Counted from the stretch's first letter, positions 1-8,704 are shown. The stretch: 32,500 bases of DNA from CAYOHG01 sp964465125 (GCA_964465125.1 CAYXIO010000048.1:1-32500); one strand, 5' to 3'. Notes: a model not told the origin generated them from the sequence alone. Numbers and translations: made by a program.

Positions 1-217
1 AAGTGGCTGGTTTTGCCCCGCCCCCGCATGGCTGGTTTTGCCCGCCCGCTGACAGCTGTCACCGGGCAGGTCAAATCCGGCCAGTGGTGGGCGGGTTAGA
101 ACCGGCCAGTTTTGTTGGTGACGGCATACCTCATTTCGTCGCCGGTTCGCAAGCCTGTTTCTTCCTGGGCGCACGCGCATCCGGGTCGGCGCCGCCGCCG
201 GTCGATTCCGCGCCCGG
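1..217. repeat. Non-coding left edge with direct and inverted repeats
   Basis: No convincing gene is visible before the stop codon of the minus-strand cytochrome at 218. The 15-mer TGGCTGGTTTTGCCC occurs at 4-18 and again at 29-43, and CCGGCCAGT occurs at 77-85 and 102-110. The segment 29-47 is an imperfect inverted copy of roughly 89-109. Between them lies the perfect palindrome GACAGCTGTC (51-60). Nested direct and inverted repeats of this kind are typical of insertion-sequence termini, and I am reminded of IS21-type ends, but no transposase is in the window. The 72-residue open frame across this region has a composition unlike a protein and is not called. Confidence 0.4.
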
Positions 218-3200
218 CTAACGCGACCCGGGAGTGGAAAAGCTGCGCCGCGGCGATTCGTGGAAATAGAGGAAGCGGTTGAGCGCCTCGGCGCCGTGAC
301 AGCTCGTGCAGACGTTCGGAGCGGCAAACGACCGCAGCACCAGCCGCCGGCCCGCCGGAGCCAGCGCACCGGGCGAACCCGGCATGCTCGGACCCACGCG
401 GCCGTGCGGCTCATGACACGTGCGGCACGTGATCCGCCCGCTGGCGCTGGCGTTGCCCTCGGAGTCGTAGATCGGCAGGTGCGCCACGCCGCTGGTGGCC
501 AGCGGATCAAACGCGTCGACGAGCGGATGCCCGGTCGATCCCGGCCAGCGGGCCGGGCCGCCTGCGCGGTGGCAACCCGTGCAGTGCGGGTCAGCGGTGT
601 CGTTATCGACGACCGACAGCGCGGCCGCGGCCAGCACCGGCGACCAAAGCAGCTTGTCCTTGCTCTCGGAAGGATCGGCGTGCACGCGGTGACACGGGCC
701 GCACGAAGCGCTGTCGAACCCGGCCCGCCGCATCGACACGCCGTTATGCGGATTCGCCTCGACGTGTGCGTTGGCGGCGTGGCAGATGACGCAGGGTTGA
801 CCCGCCGCGTGCGGAGCCAGCGAGCGGACCAGATACTCCATCGCGCCGTCGGCGTGCGGATCGTGACAGGACTCGCATTTGATCTGGGCCGCGGCGGGGT
901 TGGAGGTGTCCAGCGGCAGCCCGCTGGCCAGAGTCGCCTCGTCCACGTTTCGCGGATGAAGCATGACCGCGCTGCCCGTCGAGCCCCACAGCGAGTCCGA
1001 ATGGCACGCGGCACACGCCGCATTGGCCTGGCCCGCGGACGCCACCGGCGCGACGCGGAAGAGCCCCGTGGTTTCGCTGCCGTGCGGCCGATGACAGGCC
1101 AGGCAGCGGTCGCCGATGTCCCTGGATTCGCTGCTCCAGCCCGACGGATCGCTCAGCATGTCATGCGGTCCGCCGCGCAGCGCCTCTTTGTCCGTGTGGC
1201 ACGTCGTGCAGAGTTCTTCCGGCGCGGACTTCAAGTAGTTGCCGAAACGCACCTCATGCGGGTTGTGGCAGTCGAGGCAAGCCAGGGTGGGGTGATTCAC
1301 GCTGCTGAGCTGCTGCTTCTCGGCGCACTGTCCGTTCGAATGGCAGGTGACGCATTCGCCGACGGTGTCGACCGGCGTCGGGCGCGGCTCGCGCGCGTAG
1401 CGGTGGAACAGGTGACAGGCGCTGCACGGTCCACCGTCGGCAACGGTCATGCCCAGCCGGTTGCGCTCCTGCGGATGGTCGCGGCGCAGGTCGTGCGGGC
1501 TGTCCAGCATCGCCGAGCGCTGCGAGTGGCAGTTGATGCACATCTGCCCGTCGGTCAGCTCGGCGGCGAGCATGAAGCGCTCGCCGAAACCGTGGTGCAG
1601 CTTGTGACAGGAAAGGCAGATCAGTTCGCCGCCGGGTCCGATGCGTGTGCCCACCTTCTCGATCGCGGCCGCCTGCTCGGGGCTGGTCTGGGGGCTGAGC
1701 GGGTGCTCGTGGTCGCCGCCTTCGCGGAACATGCCCGGACGCATCTGGTCGTGACAGGTCAGACAAAGCTGATTCGAGCCGACGCCCATGACGAGCAGGT
1801 GGTCGTACGAGGCGCCGTGCGGGGTGTGGCATACCTGGCAGGTCAGCTCGCGCGGATTGGGGCCGACCTTGGCGCCGGCCTTGACGAGCGCATCCGGAAT
1901 CGCCCAGGGCATGCCGCCGGTGGGGTGCGTACCAAAGCGCGGTCCGCGCGTCTTGTCCGTGTGGCAACTGACGCATAACTCGCTGGCCACGTTCTTGACG
2001 CGCAGCAGCATGGCGCGGCGGAAGTCGCCCTCCGCGGCGTCGCTGCCGTGCGCGGAATGACACGTTCGGCAGGCCAGCTCGCCGTCGACCAGCGGCAGGT
2101 TGCCCGGCACGGTCATCGTCGCGGGCGGCGCGACCCCGGTGCGGTGGCCGTGCTCTTCCCAGACGCGATGGCGTGAGTCGGCGACGGAGCCGTCGTGGCA
2201 GGAGAGGCACATTTCGCTGCGCGCGGCGGCGGGCTGCTCGGGCGTGCTCGGCGGGCGCGCCGCCAGGCTCGAAGCACGACCGTCGGAAAAGGGCGAGATC
2301 CAGTCGATGTGGCAGATCGTGCAGGCCTGGGCCTGCTGGCCGGCCCCCGCCGCCGCGCGCGGGGGCGCAAGAGGCGGGCTGGCATCCTGCGTCGCGACGA
2401 TTGCCAACCGCGCCACGCGGCTGGCCGCGACCTCGACGACGCACAGCGTTCCGTCCGGCGCAAACGCCAGCCCCAGCGGCCCGCTGAAATGAAGCACCTC
2501 CCCCTGCTCGTCGCGCAGCGCGTCGATCAGCGAACCATCCGGGCGAAACACCTGCACGACGCCCAGCACGCCGTCGGTAATCCAGAGATTGCGATCACGG
2601 TCGATCGCCACGCCGCCGGGACGATGGAACTGACCCAGCTCGACGCCATGCGAGCCGATGCTGCGGAGGGCATGGCCCGCGGGCGCGAACGCCTGGACAC
2701 GCGAGTTGATGACGTCACTGACGACCACGTCGCCCTCAGGCAGCGCGGCGATCTGGAACGGAAACTGAAACTGCCCGAGCGATTCGCCCTCGCGCCCAAG
2801 CACCTGCCATGTGCCGGCGGCCAGGTCGTAGAGCAGCAGGCGCTGCCCGTCGTTGTCCACAACCCACAGCTGCGCGCCGTCGGGCGCGACGGCGACGTCG
2901 GTAACGTCGGCGGGCCGGCCGTTCTTGGACGCGGGCACCTCGATCGAGCGCTCGAACTCGCGCTGCGCCGAGAAGACCGCGACGCGGTGATTGCCGGTGT
3001 CGGCAATCCAGACCCGGCCGGTCGCGTCGACGTCGATGCCCACCGGTTGGATGAATCGCTTGCCTTCGGCGGCGTCGAGCTCCTCGATCACGCCGCCGTC
3101 GGAGCTCAGCACTACGATGCGGTTGTTGACGCCGTCGACGACGTAGAGTTCGCCCGCCGGCGAGACCGAGACCGCGGTCGGCATTTGCAGGGGCGCTTCG

Positions 3201-3325
3201 ACAGGGCCGGTCAGGGTGTCGAGCGGCGTGCCGACGAAGCCGTCGCGCGCGAGCGAGGCGTGCCCGGCGAGGAGTCCGAAGGCGGCAACCAGCAGCAGTT
3301 GTTCCGGCCGAGGTCGCGACATCAT
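218..3325 (-). CDS. Secreted NHL-propeller multihaem cytochrome c (20 CXXCH)
   Basis: This is a 1035-residue protein. The reading frame is open to 3463, but I start at the tandem ATG 3325/3322 because a normal signal peptide follows (MMSRPRPEQ, then a Leu/Ala-rich core ending near HASLA). Residues about 30-310 form an NHL-type beta-propeller of about six repeats, each with an N-R-[IV]-x-V-[FL]-like strand (NNRIVVL, NHRVAVF, NSRVQAF). From residue 335 to about 1010 there are 20 CXXCH haem-c motifs, many in the CxxCHxxHG form of the doubled-CXXCH family. No membrane segment follows the signal peptide, so it is probably periplasmic or exported. Family knowledge suggests electron transfer or storage, and the propeller may bind a partner or substrate. 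It is divergent from the NapC-like cytochrome at 3462 and shares its control region. The fusion of propeller and haem array is clear; the redox partner is unknown. Confidence 0.9.
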   Translation of the reverse strand: MMSRPRPEQLLLVAAFGLLAGHASLARDGFVGTPLDTLTGPVEAPLQMPTAVSVSPAGELYVVDGVNNRIVVLSSDGGVIEELDAAEGKRFIQPVGIDVDATGRVWIADTGNHRVAVFSAQREFERSIEVPASKNGRPADVTDVAVAPDGAQLWVVDNDGQRLLLYDLAAGTWQVLGREGESLGQFQFPFQIAALPEGDVVVSDVINSRVQAFAPAGHALRSIGSHGVELGQFHRPGGVAIDRDRNLWITDGVLGVVQVFRPDGSLIDALRDEQGEVLHFSGPLGLAFAPDGTLCVVEVAASRVARLAIVATQDASPPLAPPRAAAGAGQQAQACTICHIDWISPFSDGRASSLAARPPSTPEQPAAARSEMCLSCHDGSVADSRHRVWEEHGHRTGVAPPATMTVPGNLPLVDGELACRTCHSAHGSDAAEGDFRRAMLLRVKNVASELCVSCHTDKTRGPRFGTHPTGGMPWAIPDALVKAGAKVGPNPRELTCQVCHTPHGASYDHLLVMGVGSNQLCLTCHDQMRPGMFREGGDHEHPLSPQTSPEQAAAIEKVGTRIGPGGELICLSCHKLHHGFGERFMLAAELTDGQMCINCHSQRSAMLDSPHDLRRDHPQERNRLGMTVADGGPCSACHLFHRYAREPRPTPVDTVGECVTCHSNGQCAEKQQLSSVNHPTLACLDCHNPHEVRFGNYLKSAPEELCTTCHTDKEALRGGPHDMLSDPSGWSSESRDIGDRCLACHRPHGSETTGLFRVAPVASAGQANAACAACHSDSLWGSTGSAVMLHPRNVDEATLASGLPLDTSNPAAAQIKCESCHDPHADGAMEYLVRSLAPHAAGQPCVICHAANAHVEANPHNGVSMRRAGFDSASCGPCHRVHADPSESKDKLLWSPVLAAAALSVVDNDTADPHCTGCHRAGGPARWPGSTGHPLVDAFDPLATSGVAHLPIYDSEGNASASGRITCRTCHEPHGRVGPSMPGSPGALAPAGRRLVLRSFAAPNVCTSCHGAEALNRFLYFHESPRRSFSTPGSR

Positions 3326-3376
3326 CGTGCTTGGATGTTTCGTCCCGAGGATCCGCGCGCAAGGCAGCCGATCCGT

Positions 3377-3405
3377 AGTATAGTGACGCGATTCGTAGGC
3401 GTCAC
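3377..3405 (-). promoter_or_regulatory. Sigma70-like promoter overlapped by a perfect inverted repeat
   Basis: On the minus strand, GTGACG (3405-3400) and TATACT (3382-3377) are separated by exactly 17 bases. They match the -35 and -10 consensus at 4 and 5 of 6 positions and point to the cytochrome gene starting at 3325, with a leader of roughly 45 bases. The perfect inverted repeat GTGACGC (3383-3389), nine bases, GCGTCAC (3399-3405) covers the -35 box and the spacer, as a repressor or activator operator would. The -10 region is near-symmetric: TATAGT reads on the plus strand at 3379-3384, toward the gene at 3462, but no -35 box is evident for that direction. The function is inferred. Confidence 0.45.
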
Positions 3406-3461
3406 GCCGAAGGACCGATGCGTTCCGCGCGGGCCAGGATAGCACTGAAAGGAAGCCTCGC

Positions 3462-5246
3462 ATGTCCAGTCCTGCCTCCCTGGATCCCTCCGCCGCCAGC
3501 GGCGGGTCGTCCGCCAGTCCGCCGGCCCGACCGCGGCCCTCCTGGCGACGGTTTTTCGTGTTCGCGGGGCTCTCTTTCGTCGGTCTGCTGCTGCTGCTGG
3601 GCGTGGGATTCGCCGGGGCTGAGTACTGGACCAGCCGGCCGACTTTTTGCGGCTCCTGCCACGTGATGGACCCCTATTACGAGTCGTACACGCACGACAT
3701 TCACGGCCGCAAGATCGGCGCGCTCTGTGTGGACTGCCACTACGCGCCCGGCGAGCGGCTGACTTTCCGGGCCAAGTTCAAGGGGCTTTCGCAAGCCGCC
3801 AGCTACTTCAGCGGGCGCTACGGCGCCGGCCGGCCGCGTGCCCACGTCGCCAACGAAAGCTGCCTGCGCTCCGCCTGTCACGGCGACGGCGCCTACTTGA
3901 ACAAGACGATCGTGCTTGGCGAGGCACGCACCGAGAAACGCATGGTCGCCGGCCAGGAGGTCGAGGTGCAGCGCACCCCGACCGTCAACTTCTATCACAA
4001 CAAGCACCTGGAGATTGACGACCAGCTCAGCGGGAACGCCCGCGAGCTCGAGGAAGTGCGCCAACGGCTGCGCGGCGAGTTGTCCGAGCAGGACTTCCCG
4101 CGCGTGGAGGCCGCCGCGATTTCCGTCACTCCCGCGGACGAGCGCGGCACCGCGCTGGATCAGTTGCTGGCCGCGATGAGCCCCTCGGACGCGATCCGCG
4201 CGGACGCCGCGAAGCTCGCCGACCTCGAGCACCGCAAGACCCGCCTCGAGCAACTGTCCGGGCTGCATTGCACCGGGTGCCACGGCTTCGATCCGACGCG
4301 GACGAACCACATCGCAGTCGACCGCGCGGCGTGCTACACCTGCCATTTCACCAACGAGGCGTTCAACAAGGGCACGGGGGAATGCCTGCGCTGCCACAGC
4401 GCACCCAGCCGCTCGATCATGATTCACGCCAGCCCGGTCGCCGGCGTCGCCGCGCCCGTGCTGATGGATCACAACGACATCATCACGCGCGGCGTGAACT
4501 GCGAAAGCTGTCACTTTGACGTGGTGCGCGGCGATACGCGCGTCTCGGAGCGCGACTGCGCGCACTGCCACGACCAGGCCCAATTCCTGGAGGGATTCGC
4601 AGTGCGCACCGCGGAGACCGTGCGGCAGTACCACGAGGTGCACATTCACGGACAGAAGGCCCGCTGCACCGATTGCCACCGCGCCGTCGAGCACGGCTTG
4701 CTCAATCCCCAGCAAATGGCCGGATCGGCCGAGATTCTCCAGCCGGTGCGGAATGACTGCCAGCACTGCCACCCGAACCACCACTCCGAGCAGATAGCGC
4801 TGCTGACCGGCACCGGAGGCATGGGCCTCGCCCATGAGACGCCCAACGCGATGATGGGCAGCCGGTTGAACTGCCGGGCGTGCCATACGCAGTCGGCGAC
4901 CGACCTCAAGGGCGACGCGCTGATCAAGGCGACCGAGCAAGGCTGCGTCGCGTGCCACGGCGACGACTACGTCAAGCTCTTCGAGCAGTGGAAGAGCGAG
5001 CTCGATACGTATCTGAGCGAGGCCGAGCAGAAGCTCCAGAGCGTGACGCTGGAGGTTGACGCCGCCCGCGCCGACGCCGACGTGGCGCCGGAAGTGGAGA
5101 AGCTGCTGGCCGACGCACGCGAGAACGTACGGCTGGTGTCGTCCGGCGGCGGCCTGCACAACCGCCACTACGCGCTGCAACTGCTCGACACGGCGCGGGG
5201 AATGCTGGACCAGGTCTCGCAGAAGCTCGCGCCCATCCCGCAGTAG
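3462..5246 (+). CDS. NapC/NirT-like membrane-anchored multihaem cytochrome c (12 haem motifs)
   Basis: The protein has 594 residues. The ATG at 3462 has AAAGGAAG about eight bases upstream. After a Pro/Ser-rich cytoplasmic tail, residues about 29-52 are one hydrophobic anchor. CGSCH follows at residue 63 and CVDCH soon after, in the membrane-anchor-then-haem arrangement of NapC/NirT/NrfH quinol dehydrogenases. In total there are 11 CXXCH motifs and one CX4CH (CLRSACH, near residue 134). A haem-free, charged helical insert occupies about residues 165-265. The C-terminal 90 residues are helical and end with a GGGLHNRHY motif, where a histidine could act as a distal haem ligand. Likely role: it accepts electrons from quinol at the inner membrane and passes them to periplasmic cytochromes. 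It is larger than NrfH or NapC, closer in design to the inner-membrane cytochromes used for extracellular respiration (ImcH-like). That comparison is by architecture only. Confidence 0.85.
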   Translation: MSSPASLDPSAASGGSSASPPARPRPSWRRFFVFAGLSFVGLLLLLGVGFAGAEYWTSRPTFCGSCHVMDPYYESYTHDIHGRKIGALCVDCHYAPGERLTFRAKFKGLSQAASYFSGRYGAGRPRAHVANESCLRSACHGDGAYLNKTIVLGEARTEKRMVAGQEVEVQRTPTVNFYHNKHLEIDDQLSGNARELEEVRQRLRGELSEQDFPRVEAAAISVTPADERGTALDQLLAAMSPSDAIRADAAKLADLEHRKTRLEQLSGLHCTGCHGFDPTRTNHIAVDRAACYTCHFTNEAFNKGTGECLRCHSAPSRSIMIHASPVAGVAAPVLMDHNDIITRGVNCESCHFDVVRGDTRVSERDCAHCHDQAQFLEGFAVRTAETVRQYHEVHIHGQKARCTDCHRAVEHGLLNPQQMAGSAEILQPVRNDCQHCHPNHHSEQIALLTGTGGMGLAHETPNAMMGSRLNCRACHTQSATDLKGDALIKATEQGCVACHGDDYVKLFEQWKSELDTYLSEAEQKLQSVTLEVDAARADADVAPEVEKLLADARENVRLVSSGGGLHNRHYALQLLDTARGMLDQVSQKLAPIPQ

Positions 5247-5322
5247 AACGGAAGCGGCGGGAGCGCGAGACCCAAACTGCGCCGCCAGCGGAGGGGCGAC
5301 GCTACGACTCGATTGAAGTGCG

Positions 5323-6483
5323 CTACGGCTGCTCGGCGCCCCGCGACTCCGGGAAGACCGGCTGCGTCGTCGGTTCCGAGCTGGGCTCCTGCGGACGCCC
5401 CACGCCCGGGAGATAGAACGGCTGGCCGCGCGCGATGTGCTCGATCATGCGGAAGACGGAGGGCTCGAACAGCCGGCGCTGCCGGCCCGGCGAATAGCCC
5501 GCCCGCGCGAAATCGATCAGCGAACCCTGCTCGCGATGGCAGTCGCTGCACGTCAGCGCCTCGGCGCGCTTCAGCGGATGCACGGCGGTCACCATCACCT
5601 CGCGGCGGGCCGCGTCGACCGTAGCCCCCTGCTCGAGAAACGCCCACACCGCGGCCTGCGTACCCGGATGCCCCAGCCGCGGCTTGCCCGATGAATCAAG
5701 CTGCGCGAGCTTCTTGCCGTAGGACCCACGCAAGGCACGCGGCACGGCGTCGCGCGCCGTCTCGATGAACTCGGCGAACGCGCGGCTGCTGGGGCGCACG
5801 GCCGCCAGGTGCTGTGCGGCGCGCTCCAGGTTGGATTCGCCGCCGGCCGCCGACGCCTTGCGCAGCAACTCGACGATCTCCGACTGCTCGACTTCGCTCC
5901 ACGGCGCAGCCGTGTCGCGCGTCGGGCGCTGCTCGAGCCAAGCGTACGCCGCCAGTAGCTCCGGCGGCCCGCTCATGCGGCCGGTCGCCAGGTCATACCA
6001 CCCGACCGGTAACGGCTTGGCATCCGACGCAATGTGGCACACGCCGCAATGCAGCGTGGTCGCGTGCATGTTCAGGAACGCGCGCACTTCCTTGCGCTTC
6101 GAGTGCGGCAGCGGCGCGTGGCAGCCGCTGCGCGTGCAGTCGTTGAAGCGGTCGGACTGAATCCAGGTGTCGAAGCGGTGATAGTGCGACAGCGGGGAGC
6201 GCGGATTCTCGACCGCGGTCAGTCCGAGCCAGTCCGGGCGAGTGCCGCGCAGCAAGCCCTCGTCCATCCGTTTCGGCACGCCCGCAATCTGGGCGGGAGT
6301 CTGCGAAGGCATCACCAGCGAAACCACCAGGTAGCGCACCGCGCGGTAGCTGACATAGAAGATCAGCAGGATCATCGCCAGCGCATAAATCCGGCGAAGC
6401 AGGCTGCGCACCGCGGCGACGAGCACCGCGCCGAACGATCGCGCGCCGTGCGGGCGGGCGTGGCGGGGGCGGGCGTCAGGCAT
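5323..6483 (-). CDS. Membrane-anchored trihaem cytochrome c
   Basis: The protein has 386 residues. A basic N-terminus is followed by a hydrophobic segment at about residues 33-57 (YALAMILLIFYVSYRAVRYL), so it is likely an N-terminally anchored protein with a periplasmic body. There are three haem motifs: CTRSGCH (CX4CH), CGVCH about 30 residues later, and CSDCH in the C-terminal third. The region between is alanine-rich and helical. The C-terminal tail is Pro/Glu/Thr-rich and probably disordered. The start ATG overlaps the last eight bases of the upstream octahaem c/b-type cytochrome gene (ATGCCTGA, 6476-6483), so the two are almost certainly translationally coupled and probably form one complex. 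I do not recognise a named family. A role as an electron-transfer subunit of a membrane quinol-cytochrome complex is inferred from the coupling. Confidence 0.8.
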   Translation of the reverse strand: MPDARPRHARPHGARSFGAVLVAAVRSLLRRIYALAMILLIFYVSYRAVRYLVVSLVMPSQTPAQIAGVPKRMDEGLLRGTRPDWLGLTAVENPRSPLSHYHRFDTWIQSDRFNDCTRSGCHAPLPHSKRKEVRAFLNMHATTLHCGVCHIASDAKPLPVGWYDLATGRMSGPPELLAAYAWLEQRPTRDTAAPWSEVEQSEIVELLRKASAAGGESNLERAAQHLAAVRPSSRAFAEFIETARDAVPRALRGSYGKKLAQLDSSGKPRLGHPGTQAAVWAFLEQGATVDAARREVMVTAVHPLKRAEALTCSDCHREQGSLIDFARAGYSPGRQRRLFEPSVFRMIEHIARGQPFYLPGVGRPQEPSSEPTTQPVFPESRGAEQP

Positions 6484-8341
6484 GACCCGCGTCCTCCTCC
6501 ATCAGCCCCAGCTCGCGCGCGGCTTCCAGGACGAATTCGCCGTGCTCCTCGGCCAGCTTGTCGATCGGCGTGTGTCCGGTCAGAGTGGCCAGCGAGAGCG
6601 GGAACACGGCCGGCGCCAGGACCACGTTGTAGATGTGCAGGATTCCGACGTGAATGACCGCCAGGAACGCCTCGTAGGTGTGAATGATCGAGGCGATGTT
6701 GAACGAACGGCCGCCCAGGAAATGCGAGGTGATCTGTTCGCCCCAGAGCATCGCGCCCGTCAGGCCCAGCAGCGTCGTCCCCCACATCACGCCGAAGTAC
6801 TCGAACTTCTCCGGCGCGCTGAAGCGCCCGAACATCGGCCGCTCGCGCCGCAGCCCGACCAGGTACGCCATGAGTTGATTGATGCGCAGCACGTCGCCCG
6901 GGTTGACCACAAAGGGGAGGCTCATGAACGTGCGGATGAAGCCCGGCGCGGGCCCGTCCGCGGTCGGCTTCCACGCACGCCGCAGAACGCCGATCATCAC
7001 ATCGAGAAGGTGCACCGCAAACCCGGTGACCAGAATCACGCCCGCCCAGTGGTGAATCATCCGCGCCACGGAGAGCCCGCCGAGCAGGTCGATCACGTAC
7101 GCAGCCCAGCGCTGATCGGCGAACTTCATCGGAAAGCCGGTCATGCACAGTGTCGCAAAGGTCACCGTCAGCAGCCAGTGCTGAATCCGATGGCGCGGCA
7201 GAAAGCGCTGCAGCAGCCTGCGGCCGCGCGGAATCGCCTGCACCTCCTCGGCCAGCGCCCGCATCTCGTGCGCGTGGCGCGGATGGCGGCCGATCACGAG
7301 TTGAATCAGCTCCAGCAGGACCAGAACCGCCGACGGAACGAAGGAAACCACGGTCAGGATGATGAACGCGATCGCCAGGGCGTATTCAAACGTCCCCCAC
7401 GCGGTCGGCAGGTCGAGGTGTACTGACGTCGACGCGATCGTCTTATCCGCGCCCGGATGGCACGCGGTGCTGCGGCAGGAATCGGCCACGTTGGCCGGAT
7501 TGACCGAGGAAAGCGGATCGGTGGGTTTACGCATCAGGTGCGCGTTTTCGCCCACTTTGACGTGGCAATTGAGGCAGTTCGCCGTCGTCCGGTCGCCCAA
7601 CAGCGCGCCCTTGCCGTGGAAGCTGCGCACGAAGCTGGCGACCGCGTCGCTCAATTCGTGCGACCGCAGCACGCTCGGATCGCTGTGGCAAACCGCGCAT
7701 ACCTGCGCCAATTCCAACGTCGATCGCGAGGTGTTCATCCGCGAAGTGACGTGACGAAGGAAATAGCGCGTGTCGACGGGCACTTCGGTGGCGTGACAGA
7801 CGTCGCAGCGGTCGAAGGCTTGCGCTCCCGTTTCGAGCAACTGCGGGAACGCGGCGAGCGGATCGCGAAACAGCGGTTCGTCATGGCAATACAAGCACAC
7901 CGACTGGTTCGCAGCGAGCAGCGCACCGCCGCTAAATTCAAGCGAACCAAGAACTTTCGAGCTGTGGACGCCGATTTCCAGCGTCCGCGCGACACCCTGG
8001 TGACTGAAGCGACGCTCGGGCGAATCGGGGCTGACCAAGTGACATTGGCGCGTGCAGTCGACCGGCGTCGTGGCCCGATGCGGCACGACGGCGACTTCGT
8101 CGCGGATGTGGCAGTCGGTGCAGGCAAGCCCGGCATGTGGCCCGCGCTGGCCGTGCGCGTAGCTGGGATCAACGTAGAAGACACGAACGTGGTTTCCCGC
8201 TTCGTCGTAGCGCGCCAGGCCGGGAAACTGGTGACAATACAGACAGTTGTCGCGGTCCTGCGCGCCGGCCGAACTCGCCAGCCACGCAAGTAGGAGCGCA
8301 GCCAAGAAGGCGAACGAGTCTAGATGGCGGACTTTCGTCAT
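6476..8341 (-). CDS. Octahaem c-type / membrane b-type cytochrome fusion, putative quinol dehydrogenase
   Basis: The protein has 621 residues. The frame is open upstream to 8566, but the ATG at 8341 is chosen because it gives a clean signal peptide (MTKVRHLDSFAF, a Leu/Ala core, SSAGAQ) right before the first haem motif. No strong ribosome-binding site is visible. The N-terminal half carries eight haem-c motifs: six CXXCH, one CTRQCH (CX3CH) and one CRSTACH (CX4CH). The C-terminal half has about five hydrophobic helices with histidines in or near them (IQHWLL, MIHHWAG, AVHLLD, IIHTYE, AVIHVGILH), the pattern of a dihaem cytochrome b of the b561, FdnI or HydC type. Multihaem c plus cytochrome b in one chain is the architecture of Geobacter CbcL, an inner-membrane quinol oxidase for extracellular electron transfer. 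Its stop overlaps the start of the trihaem protein. Function is inferred from architecture. Confidence 0.85.
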   Translation of the reverse strand: MTKVRHLDSFAFLAALLLAWLASSAGAQDRDNCLYCHQFPGLARYDEAGNHVRVFYVDPSYAHGQRGPHAGLACTDCHIRDEVAVVPHRATTPVDCTRQCHLVSPDSPERRFSHQGVARTLEIGVHSSKVLGSLEFSGGALLAANQSVCLYCHDEPLFRDPLAAFPQLLETGAQAFDRCDVCHATEVPVDTRYFLRHVTSRMNTSRSTLELAQVCAVCHSDPSVLRSHELSDAVASFVRSFHGKGALLGDRTTANCLNCHVKVGENAHLMRKPTDPLSSVNPANVADSCRSTACHPGADKTIASTSVHLDLPTAWGTFEYALAIAFIILTVVSFVPSAVLVLLELIQLVIGRHPRHAHEMRALAEEVQAIPRGRRLLQRFLPRHRIQHWLLTVTFATLCMTGFPMKFADQRWAAYVIDLLGGLSVARMIHHWAGVILVTGFAVHLLDVMIGVLRRAWKPTADGPAPGFIRTFMSLPFVVNPGDVLRINQLMAYLVGLRRERPMFGRFSAPEKFEYFGVMWGTTLLGLTGAMLWGEQITSHFLGGRSFNIASIIHTYEAFLAVIHVGILHIYNVVLAPAVFPLSLATLTGHTPIDKLAEEHGEFVLEAARELGLMEEDAGHA

Positions 8342-8704
8342 GGCGGCAAGGCTCGTCGTCTCGTGCGGCTGCGTGCCAGGGCGAAAGGCACGCGGCATGC
8401 CGAATCGTTGAGTGCGCAATCCGTCCTGAAACGGTTGTGATTCGGTGGACGGATGGGCGCCTGCGCGCATGCATTCTCTTTGCACGGAAGTTGCCTCGGC
8501 GTAAAGCGTCTTTGAAGGAAAAGTTTTGAAAGCAGGATCCGGGCTGCTTGGCGCGCACTTTGCCATTCAGTTAGCCTGACGCTCGGCATTGGCAGCAAGT
8601 CGTACGTAGTGCTTCGACAGTTCGCAGAGTCGGTATTGCCTTGTGGCCGAGGCGATGCTGACGTGTCTGGATCGGCACACCTAGTCGCAGGGAGGTAACC
8701 GAAC
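8342..8704. promoter_or_regulatory. Divergent intergenic region between two cytochrome units
   Basis: These 363 bases separate the start of the minus-strand c/b-type cytochrome from the plus-strand lipoprotein cytochrome and should hold promoters for both. A conspicuously A/T-rich patch at about 8508-8536 stands out against the GC-rich surroundings. I could not identify a -35/-10 pair I would defend. The strong Shine-Dalgarno GGAGGT at 8691-8696, eight bases before the GTG at 8705, fixes the plus-strand start. Open frames running through the region on either strand have non-protein-like composition. Confidence 0.5.

Noticed and set aside
260..1978. Long plus-strand open frame across the propeller-haem gene
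   Set aside because: It is Arg/Ala/Val-rich without motifs, and the opposite strand encodes 20 ordered haem sites.
3402..5180. Long open frame antisense to the NapC-like cytochrome
   Set aside because: Its Val/Ala/Arg/His-rich composition has no domain or signal and mirrors the third-base bias of the real gene, whose haem motifs are unmistakable.
3462..5246. Nitrite reductase or hydroxylamine oxidoreductase assignment
   Set aside because: No CxxCK catalytic haem site or HAO-type cross-link motif is visible; only bis-His style CXXCH/CX4CH sites and a NapC-like anchor are present.
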